Origin: Beta vulgaris subsp. vulgaris
Taxonomy: Eukaryota; Streptophyta; Magnoliopsida; Caryophyllales; Amaranthaceae
DNA length: 64,000 bases
Direction: 5' to 3'
Assembly (NCBI RefSeq): GCF_026745355.1
Contig: NC_079205.1
Span: forward strand, 35,635,660-35,699,659
In this document: positions 22,384 to 33,844 of the stretch, piece after piece
Numbering within the stretch: the first letter of the stretch is position 1
Layout: the number at the start of each line of letters is the position of its first letter
Made by a program: the position numbers and the translations under genes
The notes under the pieces: model-generated
Seen by the model: the letters and a program-made list of their open reading frames with translations, nothing else
The model's database searches: none
Told to the model about the DNA's origin: nothing

Positions 22384-23751
22384 TTAGGAATCTTTTAGAA
22401 CATTAACAGTCTCCCCAGATGGAATGACTATAGGCATAGAAATCGACTCAGACTCGACCAATGTTAAATTTCTAACAGTTGCATGGGCAATAAATGACAA
22501 GGATGCTCCAGAATCAAATAAAACTTTAACAGGAGTGGAGTTGATAGAAAATGTACCCGTGACAACGTCTCTACGAGCCTCTTCTTCACTAGCCGTCATC
22601 ATGTACAGCTTCCCTTTGCCCTTATCTTGGGAACTAGTTGCATTGTTAACATTAGAGACTTGGTTGCTGGTGTTGGTAGCGGGCTTGGAATAGTTAGAAT
22701 TCCCATTGTAATTACCTCCCCCGTTACCATTCCCGTTACCATTTCCGTTTCGGGGCTTGTCCCCATAGTTCCCCTTCCTTTGGCCATTGGGGTTTAGCTT
22801 GTTTTTCGAATAGCATTCATAGGCTCTATGCCCCATCTTCCCACATTCCCGGCATTCAACCTTGTTACCCTCACAATCCTTACCAGGATGGTTGTTCGGG
22901 CACTTTCTACACCGATATACACGCTCAGGTCTGCGGTTATTGGTGTTATTGTTGCGGTTGTTGTTGTTGTTGTTGTTGTTGGGATTATGGTTATTATTGG
23001 GTCCCTTACCAAAATTTCTCTGAGGGTTTTGATTATTCTGGTTCCCGTTGTGCTTTTTCTCAAACTTTTGACCCTCAGGGTTTGGGTTATCCTTACGTTT
23101 CTCGCCCAGCTTACCCCCTTCCTCCCTTTTCCTGATAGCATAAAGGTGGGCAGCTTTGCCAAACACATGGTCCAGAGAGGTGAATGTATCTCCCCCCAGT
23201 CTACCCTGCAGGTCAAGGGTAAGTCCCAATTCAAAACGTGAGGCTTTAGCCTCCTCAGTAGGGGCAATCTCTGGGGCAAACCTCATCAGTTCAATAAATT
23301 TTCGGTAATATTCCTCTACCGACATGGTCCCTTGTTCCAGCATCATGAACTCTTGGGCTTTTTGTTTCTTAAGATACGGAGGGTAGTACTTGTCTCTTAG
23401 GGCCTTTTTAAAAGTTTCCCACCCGAAACCCGGTTGGCTGAGAAGGTTGTCCTTAGCCTGGGTCCACCAGAAATGGGCATCCCCCTGCAGATAGTAACTA
23501 GCTAAGGGCACTGTTTTCTCGTCAGGACAGGTTAGGGTGAAGAAAAGCTTATCAAATTCCCCAACCCAGTTTTCCAACTCTTCAGGTCCCCCTTTTCCAT
23601 TTAGTATAGGTGGGTTCCTACGGGCCACTTTTTCAGATAGGTCCCCATCCCGGCTGTGACCTTGGGCTAAGTTGGCTGTAATCTGTACTAGGTCACGTAT
23701 CGATTGCTCGATGTTAAGAGAGGTGTCAGGGGCGCCTCCCGATCGAACCAT
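22384..23751 (-). CDS. Tekay Gag with protease start
   Basis: A 455-codon open frame. The gag core (residues about 60-230) contains the retrotransposon gag signature ASYYLQGDAHFWWTQAKDNL and EQGTMSVEEYYRKFIELMRF. A low-complexity Asn/Gly-rich stretch (about 235-275; GTT repeats on the plus strand at 22945-22985) leads to a nucleocapsid knuckle CRECGKMGHRAYEC (CX2CX4HX4C). A second Asn/Gly-rich linker precedes the protease with its active site LFDSGASLSFI. The frame ends inside the protease region at 22384 because of a shift; the continuing protease sequence is visible in another frame. Gag forms the particle that packages element RNA. Length and domain order are normal for chromoviruses apart from the broken end. 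Confidence 0.9.
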   Translation of the reverse strand: MVRSGGAPDTSLNIEQSIRDLVQITANLAQGHSRDGDLSEKVARRNPPILNGKGGPEELENWVGEFDKLFFTLTCPDEKTVPLASYYLQGDAHFWWTQAKDNLLSQPGFGWETFKKALRDKYYPPYLKKQKAQEFMMLEQGTMSVEEYYRKFIELMRFAPEIAPTEEAKASRFELGLTLDLQGRLGGDTFTSLDHVFGKAAHLYAIRKREEGGKLGEKRKDNPNPEGQKFEKKHNGNQNNQNPQRNFGKGPNNNHNPNNNNNNNNRNNNTNNRRPERVYRCRKCPNNHPGKDCEGNKVECRECGKMGHRAYECYSKNKLNPNGQRKGNYGDKPRNGNGNGNGNGGGNYNGNSNYSKPATNTSNQVSNVNNATSSQDKGKGKLYMMTASEEEARRDVVTGTFSINSTPVKVLFDSGASLSFIAHATVRNLTLVESESISMPIVIPSGETVNVLKDS

Positions 23752-24114
23752 TCTGCGCTGAAATTAACATAGTAGCTATTTCAGTGACTTACACATAATT
23801 TTGTTTTAACTTATTCAACGAATACACATTTAACATATAAACATATATTGCGAACACCTTTAAGTCTGTACTGACTTGCATCACAATCAACCAAAATAAG
23901 ATGCCACAATTAACAATAAAAGATAACACTATGCACTATTATTGAAAATGGGAATGTAATATTTGTAAAGAAATACTATATATATATATATATATAAATC
24001 AAATAATGTTACTCCCTAATCGGCATGCAAGCCTTATTATCCCTAACATAACAAATGAACAAAAACGATCAAAATAAAACAAAAATCCTAATCCTACATA
24101 TATGTTCAAAAGAA

Positions 24115-25066
24115 CTATGGGCCAAGACGGTGAGCTTCATCCTCTGATCCAGAATCCTCCATCCCTCCATCAAGGTCAATCTCATCTGCCTCAGGCTCGC
24201 CGTCCTCAAAGAATATATCCTCTAGTATGGGTCCTTGGTCTTCCTGGGGTCTTCTTCCTCGATGGGATCCTCCTCCTCAATGGGATCCTCCTCCTCAATG
24301 GGATCCTCCTCCTCAATGGGATCCTCCTCTCAATGGGATCCTCTCCTGAACAGGATTCTCATCCTCAACAGGGTCTTCATTCTCAGCAGGGTCCTCTCCT
24401 CAACTGGTAGTCCTCTAGTGGAGGTGGCTCATCATCATCATCCTCCCCATGTAACCCTGGTACAACCTGGACCCCACCCAACACTATAATGAAGGTCCTA
24501 TTGTTCCTTTCATCATCAGAGACGTAAGTGACTGTCCTAAGATTCTGAAAGTCATCGGCAATAACTCATCCTCAAATGGCTGGTATCTTGGCCTCTTTTG
24601 CCACAGGTGCTGATGGCGGTTCAGGTATGACCCCTGGGTTCTCAGAATTCCCATCTACGGCCCTATTGCTCGAACTTTCCCCTTCAGATGAAGTAGAAGG
24701 GTTTTGACCCCTGGTCTCACGAACCCTCCACTCATTCTCGCAGTATTTAAGGTCAGTGAGGAAGTGCTTTTCGGAAGGGAGGTTCTGGTATCCGTAGGTA
24801 TGCTTATTCCTATTGAAATACCCTTCTGGAGTCCACATATCCCCATACCTACGATGAACAAATCTATATGGCTCTATATCTGGAACATAACGAAGCATGA
24901 AGTGTATCCTAGAGCCCTCAGATCGTAACCACTCTTCCCCTTGTATAATTCTGTAATCCATAGCAGACTTCATTTTAAAGAACCACATATCCCAGTCTTC
25001 CCCTACTTGTTTCATCAAAAAGTCCCTACAGCCTATGTCGTGAACCATCTGCGAAAGTAAAAACAA
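24115..25066 (-). pseudogene. Unrecognised ORF in the Tekay leader, upstream of gag
   Basis: An open frame from 25066 to 24572 encodes about 164 residues rich in W, Y and charged residues (for example GEDWDMWFFKMKSAMDYRII and VPDIEPYRFVHRRYGDMW), followed by a Ser/Pro-rich linker. After frame changes, a clearly coding acidic tail continues to a TAG at 24115-24117, including a hexapeptide repeat IEEEDP encoded by an 18-bp tandem repeat (about 24260-24345) and ending EDEAHRLGP. Just upstream of the second Met (25048), the coding strand reads ACTTTCGCAG|ATGGTTCACG, a good splice acceptor. I do not recognise the protein. It could be a lineage-specific leader ORF or a captured host fragment. It lies in the same orientation as gag. 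Confidence 0.5.
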
Positions 25067-25408
25067 AATAGAATAGTCTAAGTTTTTGTAAAGAGGTAAA
25101 TGCTCATTTTAATTTCGAAATCCACAAGTGAAATCAAGTTCATTTCGATCAATAAAATGGTTTTTATACTAAAATAAGTTTCGAGTCTAATCAATTTAGA
25201 CCTATCTTTGTACACCCTCTTAATCTAGTCACATTTGAAGATTTCAAGAACCTTTCACCATTTCAATTACACAGAGAGTACATACAAGTTCGAGATACAA
25301 ACAAAGTGCAATGATAACATGCCTATGACTTAATCATTGACATGATCTATATGCTCCTAGCCCATACTACCCGTTTTGAAATCGTTTCGAAAACGTCTTT
25401 GAAAATAG

Positions 25409-25433
25409 GAGCTTCTGGCTCTGAATCCAGTTT
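25409..25433 (-). other. Primer-binding site region of the Tekay element
   Basis: On the minus strand directly after the 5' LTR end the sequence reads AACTGGATTCAGAGCCAGAA. It resembles the initiator-Met tRNA primer site (TGGTATCAGAGC) with differences. Confidence 0.5.
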
Positions 25434-28400
25434 TGTAACACCCCCAAAATCCATACACGTCTAAAGCTACGTCGCATCGACTTTGGGAGTGTTACCGCCG
25501 CGATGGAACGCAAGGCATAATTAGAAATACGGTAACTCAAATTCATTGTCTCAAAACCAAATGCAGCGGAATAGAAAATGTAATTACAACTCGGGAATCA
25601 TAGATGACCCCTCTTTATTCAAACTCAAACCATGTAACAATGTTCTATAAAATTCATTAATAATCAAACCAAAAGTTAACTTCAAACTACAGTCTAGCCC
25701 CCATATGCTTGATGTCATGCAGCAGCACCAGCTCACCTAGTCTGCTCCCCATTGAAGTATCAATAGTTCATCACAGGACAACAAACACATAATAACACAC
25801 AGGGTCAGCTATGCTGAGTACGTAATGAACCATTGAAACTATATGAACATAAATGATGCATACATTACAACTGTTATTATGAACCTACGTTATCTCACAT
25901 CCTTTAATCTTTCATTATTTGGCATCGAACGGGCACCGTCATCTTACTAGAATCATACGGGCTACTGAATCCTTAATAGACAACTTGGTCTATTAGATGA
26001 AATGCAAATACGGTTTTGTTCCGTCTCACACCCATCACCTTAGTATGCATACCCCCAAGATCGAACGGAACCTTCCGCCTACTTGAGTTATCAAAATATA
26101 AGGACACTACTGTCGTCACAGTAGGCCTGCGTAGGAGTGTAGGACAAGTCCTACACTCCCCCCATTGTTCTATACTTGTAGGGAGTCCAACTACAAGTAT
26201 CGCCATAATCTTCTTTTATAACTTTAGGGAGTCATTTACATACTCTCTTAATTACCAAACTCAATCTTATCACTACTAGAAAAATGATGATTTGCGTCCC
26301 TGGATTTGCGTCGCACAGACACGGAAGTGGCGCAAATTACCTTTGTGCGTCGCATGACAAAGAGCAATCGACGCAAAACATCAATATTCATATCAGCATA
26401 CGAGCAATATGCGTCGCACCGTATGTAAGTGCGACGCAAATTACCTTTGTGCGTCGCACCCAGCTCCGTGTGCGACGCATAATGTAAGCTCAGTTTGGAG
26501 GATTGAGCCTAATGTGCGTCGCACCGAGTCCACCATCCAACGCACATTGGGCCCAATACTCTAAAATCGCGTCTCTCTCACCCATTAATCAAAACCCTAA
26601 AAACTATCTCTCTCCTTCCCTCTCTACCGCCGCTCTCTCTCTCCTTCCTTCTCTCTCTCCTTCACTCACGAATTTTCTTCAAACTTCTTCAAACAAGATC
26701 TGTTCACTGTAAATCTCACTCCATAAAAACTTCTGCTCACTGTACTCGAACTCTCTTTCTCTCTCTTCACTGTAAATCTCACTCCCATTCATCTCACTTC
26801 TAATTTGTTCTTTCACTTCGACGAATTTTCTCCCACAAATCTACATTTCCACAATTAAATAAACAGATCTGAAATGAGTGTTTGTTTCAAGAAAGAGAAG
26901 ATCGAAAATTGGAGAACGACGCGAGAAGAAAGAGAAGATTGAGAATTGAAGAAAGAACGCGTTGTTAAATTCCAGGTTTGCTGAATTTTTTTGAGTTTCT
27001 TTATTTTATTATTAAAAAAATAGTGAAATTATGTAAAATGGGTTGTTTTCATTGATCTTCTGAAAATTTTTGAGATTATTATTGTTGCGATTTTATGCCT
27101 TCTCCTCTTTTCCAGTATTTTTTTTAGATCTACTTTCTTTCATTCCTCTATTATTTTTTGGTAAAAAAATGTTCATCGTCTTGGACAGATTAATGTCGGT
27201 GGTTTCTTCGAGGAATCGTTGTGGACAGACTCGCCGGCGGCGACGAAGAAGATGATTTGTTTCATTCCCAGATAATTGTGAATGTCAATGTAGGGATCAA
27301 TGTGTTTGATTTTTTTTTTGATATTCTGGTGTTTCAGATCCAAAATAAGTGGTTGATTTTTTTTTGATATTCTGGTGTTTCAGATCCAAAACTGTAAAAA
27401 TTATTATGGAATTGTATTTTAGTGGTTGATTTTTTTTTTTTTTGGTTTGCATTATGTATTTGAACTCAAATTATGTATTTTTTTTTTATTCTTGTTCGAT
27501 TTCAGTTGGTAAATTTTTCTCTCAATCCTGTTCGATATCCTAGTTCCAAAAATAAATTTTTTTTTTATTAAAATAGTAATTTGCGTCGCACCGTATACGA
27601 GGTGCGACGCAAATAGGTGATTGTGCGTCGGATCTGCATTCGACGCAGACCATTGATAGGTCATTTGCGTCGAGGCCTGTGGCGTCGGACCCATGTCCGA
27701 CGCAAATAGGCGCCTCACATCCGACGCAAATCGCCTATTCTGTACTAGTGTATCCCTAGTAACACTCTTGTTACTCTATAGATCAGATTAATAATGCTGA
27801 TGTTACACTACGATAGAACTTCGCATTTCAATGCAACATATTTCAATGCATCATATTGATTTCACGTTATAACGTCTAACCAAACAATCACAATCAAATG
27901 TTCCCTATCATGGTACTAGGTTCCAATAACATGAATTGTAACCTAAACATGATACTAAGCTTTGAAAGTAAACTGGTACGCGTACGTACCTTGTAACGGA
28001 GAATTTTCGCTGACTTAATAGAACGAGCCGCTTATGAAATTGGGACCTAAATCGTTAAAACAAAGCTTTTAGTGTTACGTCCTTGATAACACTAACAACT
28101 ACTACGTACTAAGACCATAACGATCTAACGATTCGAATTACGCAATAGTTAAAACCTTATTCCAGAACTTTCGTTATAATTCTAATCTAGTGAATTTAAC
28201 GTCTTTTAGAAGTCAGAATTAGTGAGTAACTAAGTTATTTAGTAACATTAGCCCACTAATTTACCAATCCAAAATGTCATAAGTCCAGCCTGTCTTATGT
28301 CCAAAAGTCAAGTCATATGTCCAAAAGGTAAGTCATATGTCCAAGAGTAAGTCATATGTCCAAAAGTAAGTTCCATGTCCAAAAAGGTAACTTCCATGTC

Positions 28401-29444
28401 CAAAGGGTGAGTCATACGTCCCAAAGTCAGATTTCATGAAACAGGTTACTCTGGAAACAAAAATAACTGTAACTAATAATAAGACACACTTTTCCTACTT
28501 TCAACTTATTCCAATTACAAACCTAATCAGAATTTATACTTAAAACAGAACAATAACTTAACTAGTTAACAATCTAATAAATTACTAAACACTCTAATTA
28601 TTAATTATAAATTACAAACCTTTCTTAACTACGAAAACAGTAAATATAAGAATAATTAATAAACTGACATACTAAGTTAAGTACAAAATTATACCACTGA
28701 CTTTCGCCGGCACAAAGATTCCGGCGACGGAACTCCGGTGGCCTCTGCTGTCCAAACTCACACACGCGACCCCGGTTCCTCGCGCACAACCCTCGAACAC
28801 CGCGACCCCCCGTCGCAGCACTCGAACCACACACACGCCGCACGAACCCGCGGACGAAAGCCTCGACACACCCGCGCAACCTTCGACACGCCCGCACCGA
28901 AACCTCGCCTTAAATCGCACAAACCTCGAGCCAAACTACGCGCAGCACCAACCCTCGCGCGCTCGAACCACCTCGTCGCTCGCACCACACTCTCGAACCG
29001 CACAAAACCTTCGACCCCTTCGCACCACACCCTCGCCTGAGTTCGCACAACCGCAGGCGACTAGAAGGAGGAGGCGAGAGGAACTTCAGCGAGGGTTTGA
29101 GAGAGAATCCGAGAGAGAAAGAGAGAAATCTGAAAGAGAGAAAAGAAAATTCGAAAGAGAGAGAGAGGGGCAAAGGAAGTCGGCTGAGGAGTGGGAGAAG
29201 GAGAGGTTTTTAGGGTTTTCTGAAATTCCCTTCCTTTTCTTTTTACTCCCTTCAAAAGATAGTCACCCTAGGTCAAGTGAAGACTAGGTTATTCTTTTAA
29301 AACTCCGAAAATTCCTAACAAATTCATACTGACAATAATTTATTCCTATTAATTTGTAAATAAATTAAAATACCTTTTTATTAATTCTTTTATATTTTCT
29401 TAATTAGTACGAAATTAGTATTAAAAAAAATACGGAGTATTACA
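25434..29444 (-). repeat. 5' LTR of the Tekay element, interrupted by CACTA element 3
   Basis: Same ends as the 3' LTR (TGTAACACCC and GGAGTATTACA). The insertion at 26271-27750 separates ATCTTAT from TATCCCTAG. The other LTR reads ATCTTATCCCTAG without interruption, an empty-site proof. Differences between the LTRs that I noticed are few single-base changes and short indels. Confidence 0.93.
26271..27750. mobile_element. Non-autonomous CACTA element 3
   Basis: Length 1480 bp. The left end is CACTACTAGAAAAATGATGA and the right end CGCCTATTCTGTACTAGTG. The target duplication is TAT (26268-26270 and 27751-27753). Subterminal GCGTCGCAC / GTGCGACGCA repeats are present at both ends, as in CACTA element 2. 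The interior has CT-rich DNA (26570-26790) and T-rich DNA, with no transposase. It is the innermost and youngest layer of the stack. Confidence 0.94.
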
Positions 29445-30854
29445 CACCTTGTGCAATGTGCGACGCAAATCACCCTCCCAACCTGGCCTAGCAGCAAGGC
29501 CATCTGCATCGCACTTTATACACCATGCGACGCAAATGGGGCTTCTTAATAAAAAAATAACAAATACGCTCAACCCAATAAACTAATCAGTTTGGTAGTT
29601 TGGAATAGTAGTGCAAATATGTAAAGCGAAAGGCATAACAATGAAGGGAAAAAAAATATTATTCATGTTTCTTTCACTTACACAACAAAATTAGGCGACA
29701 AATTATAACATGTAACTAACATCGTAACTGGAACTAAAGATCGAAACAGAAACAATTTTGCTAATTTCGGTTGGTTTTCTTCATTATTGGACGATTTAGT
29801 AGAACACCGTAAATTAGATCTGAATCTCTTACAAAACACGACATAAGAAAAAGAAAGAAAAATTAGGACAAAGTCAAATAATTTGACAAAAAAGAGGAGA
29901 AAGAAAGAAGAACCCTAAAATCAAACATTCAATTCCATAATATTTCAGAAGAAATAAAGATTACACTTCAAAATCCTAAAAATTAAATCAAATCAAGCAT
30001 CTAATTTCTACTACAACTATTATCAAGCAAAAACCCTAAAAAATTTGGAGAAATTTAAAAAAAGGAGGAGGAGAATACCGTCATCTGCATCAACAAAACT
30101 TCAAATTAAACAAATATATCAAAAATTGAATCAAGTAAAAAGTTATACAAAAAACCTAAAAAATGAGTCCTCCTATAATGTACTTCCAATTTTTCTGCGA
30201 GAAGTTGAATTTATGTAGATACCTCCGCACGTAATCTCTTCCATAGCTTCATAACACGATAAAATCAACCAAATTAATCAAAACGGATCGAATGTAGAAA
30301 GGAGAATGGATCAAATGGTAGAGAAGAGTTGGAGAGAGAGAGAGGAGATGAAACGGCTGATGAGAGAATAAGAAATTAGGGTTGGCTTTGAAATAAAAAG
30401 GAAAGTAGGCCTTGTGGCCTATATGCGAGATTAAGGTCCGATATTTGCGTTGCACGTAGAATAGGGTCTGATGCAAATTGAGTCTAGATTATGGCTCTAA
30501 TGCAACGTGCGTGTATATATGTGGCCCAAGTGATTTGCATCGAATGGCACCTGGCGTCCGATACAAATCATTCTTTTGCAATGTACCTTAAAGACGTGCG
30601 ACACAAATAGGGCCTCAAATTTTCTCATCAGGATGCAGCGATGTGCGTCGGATGGCCTCAGGGTCCGACGCACATGGGCTATATGCGTCACACTTCATAA
30701 GGGTCCGACGCATATAGCTCGTATCTGGTGCTTGGGCATTGTTGTTTTGCGTTGCACTTTAGCTCGCATGCGACGCAAATTTGCTTTTTGCGTCCTTTTC
30801 CTTGAAGTGCGACGCACTTGGGGGACGAAAATCGCCCTTTTTCTACTAGTGAGG

Positions 30855-31009
30855 CTAAAGAGATGGACTGGTACTTTTCCTGAATAGGCATTTGTACTTT
30901 CCCTACCCCCCTTGTTGCCTTGTACTCTTTTTTGCAGGTAGGAGACACGTGGACGCTCCAGATGAATCCACGTGTCCCTTGGAGAGCCGTTGATTTCCAG
31001 GCTACAACA
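30855..31009 (-). repeat. 5' LTR of the Tat-lineage element, second part
   Basis: Continues the LTR interrupted at 16265: CTAAAGAGATGGACTGG onwards, ending GGCTACAACA, matching 4805-4961 of the other LTR. Confidence 0.88.
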
Positions 31010-31010
31010 A

Positions 31011-31355
31011 CTCCCTCCGTCCCGAAATATAGTTCCCATTTCCAATTTTTCACAGTAATTTATGTAAGTAGAATCTCATAGGGATAGTAAAGATTTTTTG
31101 TTTATTTAAATAAAATATTGTATGGAAAAAGATGATTTTAGGAGAGAGAATGGAGAATAATTGGTGAAATAGCATTAATTGTAACATTTGGTTGAATAAA
31201 CAATGGAAAAAACAAAATTCAAGAAGCAAATAAATGATGAGATACAGTTTTTCTAGACAAATTACAGAAAAATATGGAACTAAATATAGAAATGGGAACT
31301 ATATATTTTGGGACACCCAAAATGGAATTGCGAACTAAATTTTGGGACGGAGGGA
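31011..31355. mobile_element. Stowaway-type MITE, cut at its tip by the Tat-element insertion
   Basis: Begins CTCCCTCCGTCCCGAAATAT and ends TTTTGGGACGGAGGGA, the standard Stowaway terminus. Same family as 15425-15758 but inverted. Its expected left flank TA-CTC is found at 4359-4363, before the Tat element, so the retrotransposon landed in the MITE's first bases and duplicated them. Confidence 0.85.
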
Positions 31356-31476
31356 ATGACTATTTTTCATTGGATTATCTTATTTATACCACTCTAGGTG
31401 TTTTACTCTCTATCTAGTATCTATATTAAGTGCAACAATTTCTATATTTGGCCGTTTCATATTGATTGAGACAATC

Positions 31477-31513
<37 letters not shown>

Positions 31514-31940
31514 AATAGTTTTGGCCTAGTAGTGAATACTAATTTGCTGCATATAATAGGTCATTCCATCCAGGGTCCGATTAATTTGTACTTGAACACT
31601 ATGTGTGGTAGATTACTACAATTAATATGAGACCAAGACAGTATTTATTGTATCTATTTGTTTAAAAATTCTTGGGTTTTTCTATGTTATACCCTTGTGT
31701 TTTTTCAATCTTTACGTTATACCCCAAGCGTTTAAAAACTCCACACGGTCCTGAAACTTACCTTTTTTTAATACACAATGCCCCTATTGCGAATTATACG
31801 ACATTAATTTCGTCTACTTTTTATATTCCGGTGGAACGAATATAATTAGTGAATAATTCATCTAAGGGTTAAATTATGTATAAGTCAAAGTAGTTCCAAT
31901 AAGTTAAAAAAATAAATGAAATTAATGACATATAGTCATC
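31356..31940. other. Non-coding stretch with (AAC)n microsatellite
   Basis: About eleven AAC units lie at 31478-31510. The rest is AT-rich without a recognisable gene or element. Confidence 0.6.
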
Positions 31941-33305
31941 TGTTATTTCCCTAGGAACACTACAAGAGGGGGGGTGAATTGTAGGTGTAGAAATAAATGT
32001 AACTTTTTGCGGAAATTAAAACTTAAACGAATAAACAAGCTAAAGGAACACAAGGGATTTTTACGAGGAAAAACTTCTTGGGCCCAACAAGAAGAAACAA
32101 CCTCGACCACTAGGGATTTTAAACTCAACACTTTCACTAATTAGGCCAAACAACTTTGTTACAACCTAATTCTAACTCGAGCCCTACCTTGAGTTCCTAA
32201 ACTCAAGTTCCTGAACCACTGTTCCCTTAACAGCAGTTCCTCTCAACTTCACTCGAAGTTTTCTCACACATACAAGCTTCACTCAAAGCCTTTCTCTTAC
32301 AGAACTTCACTCAAAGTTCCCTTACCCCAAAAACCAAAATACAATTGATCGAAATAAGCTTAGTGGAATTAGACTAAGAAGGCAAAGAACAAATGGTTAT
32401 TATGAGAGAATGAAGGCACTGACACTTAATAAGTTAAACTCACTTAATTACTTAGTCAGACACAATTTGGAACTTATCTAGACTTCTATATTTTAGTGTT
32501 AATCATGAAGAACGTGGGATTAATGTTAGAGTACACGTTTTAATCCATTTACCCATGATGTTCCTTCCCCTAAGGAACACGTTTTACATCATGTCCCATG
32601 ATCCCATGAACTATAAATGAACGTGGATAAAATGCAGCCATTACTCCTAAATAATAGGAGTTCCTTGAGCATTATCCGAAAATCAGTTTTTATAAACTCT
32701 TTTTATCTTAAATCTGAATTTCTAATCTTTAAGAAAATAATATCTTTGAAATAAAATCTTTCTAACAACCGGATATTTATTTTCTTATTTTCCGAAAAAT
32801 AAAATCTTTTCCAAAACAGATTTTCTTTTTAAAACTGATTTTATCTTTTGAAATTAGAAATAACTAATTTCCTATAATCTAGGCATGACTTACTCCATTA
32901 TCTTTTAATCGTTATACTAAGTACACGCCTAAGTCTAGTTCCTTATACTAGTTCAGTTCCTTTAACATATTTGCTAAGTGCCACTTAGTTTGTTCCTTAC
33001 AAGGAACAAACTTCATTCTCAAATATCTGCCACAGTTCCTTACCATTCTTTCTTTGTTCCTTTACATTGGAACTAGAAAATAAAACGCCTAGCTTCTATT
33101 ATTCTTGATCCAATGCTTGCTCCAGTATCAACATAGAAACTTCTTTACTTAGCCTTTGAAATCCTCTCTTGACTTCTTCATTGACTTCGTATTCTCCCAG
33201 TTCCTTGCATTGATACCTTAGACACCATACACTTAAATAATTCATTAGTTCACTACTTAGTTTGTTCCTTTGTTTCTTTGTCATTATCAAAACTAGGGTT
33301 CAACA
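31941..33305 (-). repeat. 3' LTR of the SIRE-like element
   Basis: 1365 bp. Uninterrupted copy of the LTR that serves as the empty-site reference for the PIF insertion (AATAAGCTTAGTGGAATTAG near 32355). About twenty GGAAC/GTTCC pentamers counted by eye. Confidence 0.93.
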
Positions 33306-33319
33306 ATTTCCCCCTTTTT
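33306..33319 (-). other. Polypurine tract of the SIRE-like element
   Basis: Plus strand ATTTCCCCCTTTTT beside the 3' LTR, i.e. AAAAAGGGGGAAAT on the coding strand. Confidence 0.8.
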
Positions 33320-33844
33320 GATGATGACAACAAAGGTACAAACTAAGGAAAATAACAAATAATATAAGTGAATGAAAATAAAAACATAAAGAAGAAAATG
33401 AAAAATAAAACACAATTATGTGAGTAACTGAAGTTTGATTTTTCATTTACCTTAACCAATTTTTAATTTTTTTAATTTTCATTTTTTTTTTTTAAGTTTA
33501 TGTACAGTTTGTTCCTTAAATCCTTTTCCCCCTTTGTCATCCTCAAAAAGAATAGACTCTGCATGAATTGATGAATTGATTTAACACCTTAAGACCAATA
33601 TGCAAGCACCATTAGGTTAAGTTAGAAAATCAAAGAGTAAACTTGCTCAAACATCAATCACATAATACTAGCCATTCCAAGGAAGAAATTATGCAAAGCA
33701 TTTAGAAACATAGACAATATAGCAAAAGTCATTGATTATATAGCACTTGTTCCATAACAAAACAAAGAAAGAAAAGAAAAAGAAGAAACAAAAGTTGTGT
33801 TCCTTGATGAAAGAAACAGGAACAACAAAACAACAATAAAGAAA

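Larger units (their letters stand above)
16409..29444 (-). mobile_element. Tekay-type (Del) chromovirus, Ty3/Gypsy
   Basis: The LTRs are 16409-18936 and 25434-29444. The second contains a CACTA insertion and is 2528 bp without it, the same length as the first. A perfect 5-bp target duplication CACCT flanks the element (16404-16408 and 29445-29449). Gag, protease, RT, RNase H and integrase follow in order on the minus strand, ending with a chromodomain, which identifies a chromovirus; long LTRs fit Tekay/Del. The LTRs are nearly identical to the eye, so insertion was recent, yet pol contains several frame breaks. An additional ORF of unknown function lies between the 5' LTR and gag. Confidence 0.93.
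16266..30851. mobile_element. CACTA element 2, non-autonomous, split by a Tekay retrotransposon
   Basis: The left end CACTAATAGAGAAAGGGCGA (16266) and the right end TCGCCCTTTTTCTACTAGTG (30851) form inverted repeats. The 3-bp target duplication is AGG (16263-16265 and 30852-30854). Subterminal repeats GCGTCGCAC / GTGCGACGCA recur near both ends. Removing the Tekay insertion leaves about 1.5 kb, close to CACTA element 3, which has the same subterminal motif. No transposase was seen. Only 143 bp of the element lie left of the Tekay insertion. Confidence 0.93.
4365..31009 (-). mobile_element. Tat-lineage Ty3/Gypsy retrotransposon (outermost element of the nest)
   Basis: Two related LTRs bound this element: 4365-4961, and 15815-16265 continuing at 30855-31009. 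Pol runs on the minus strand, so the 5' LTR is on the right. Evidence for the Tat lineage is a pol with RT, RNase H, a second RNase H and integrase in order, a primer-binding site of the GCGC-GTCTGTGGGG type at about 15795-15812, and an extra ORF between pol and the 3' LTR. Flanks ACTCT (4360-4364) and ACTCC (31010-31014) make a near-perfect 5-bp target duplication. Gag is not recognisable: only about 500 bp, mostly a MITE, separates pol from the 5' LTR. Stops, frame changes and a changed RT catalytic motif show it is dead. Without later insertions it would be about 10 kb. Confidence 0.85.

Noticed and set aside
22828..23241. Plus-strand Val-rich open frame
   Set aside because: It is antisense to the Asn-rich part of Tekay Gag, a shadow of GTT/AAC repeats.
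24102..24489. Plus-strand frames with LNGILL/SSSMG repeats
   Set aside because: They are shadows of the minus-strand acidic repeat (IEEEDP) encoded by the 18-bp tandem unit.
16266..30851. Large autonomous CACTA element carrying genes
   Set aside because: All coding content belongs to the inserted Tekay retrotransposon; the CACTA itself is about 1.5 kb without transposase.
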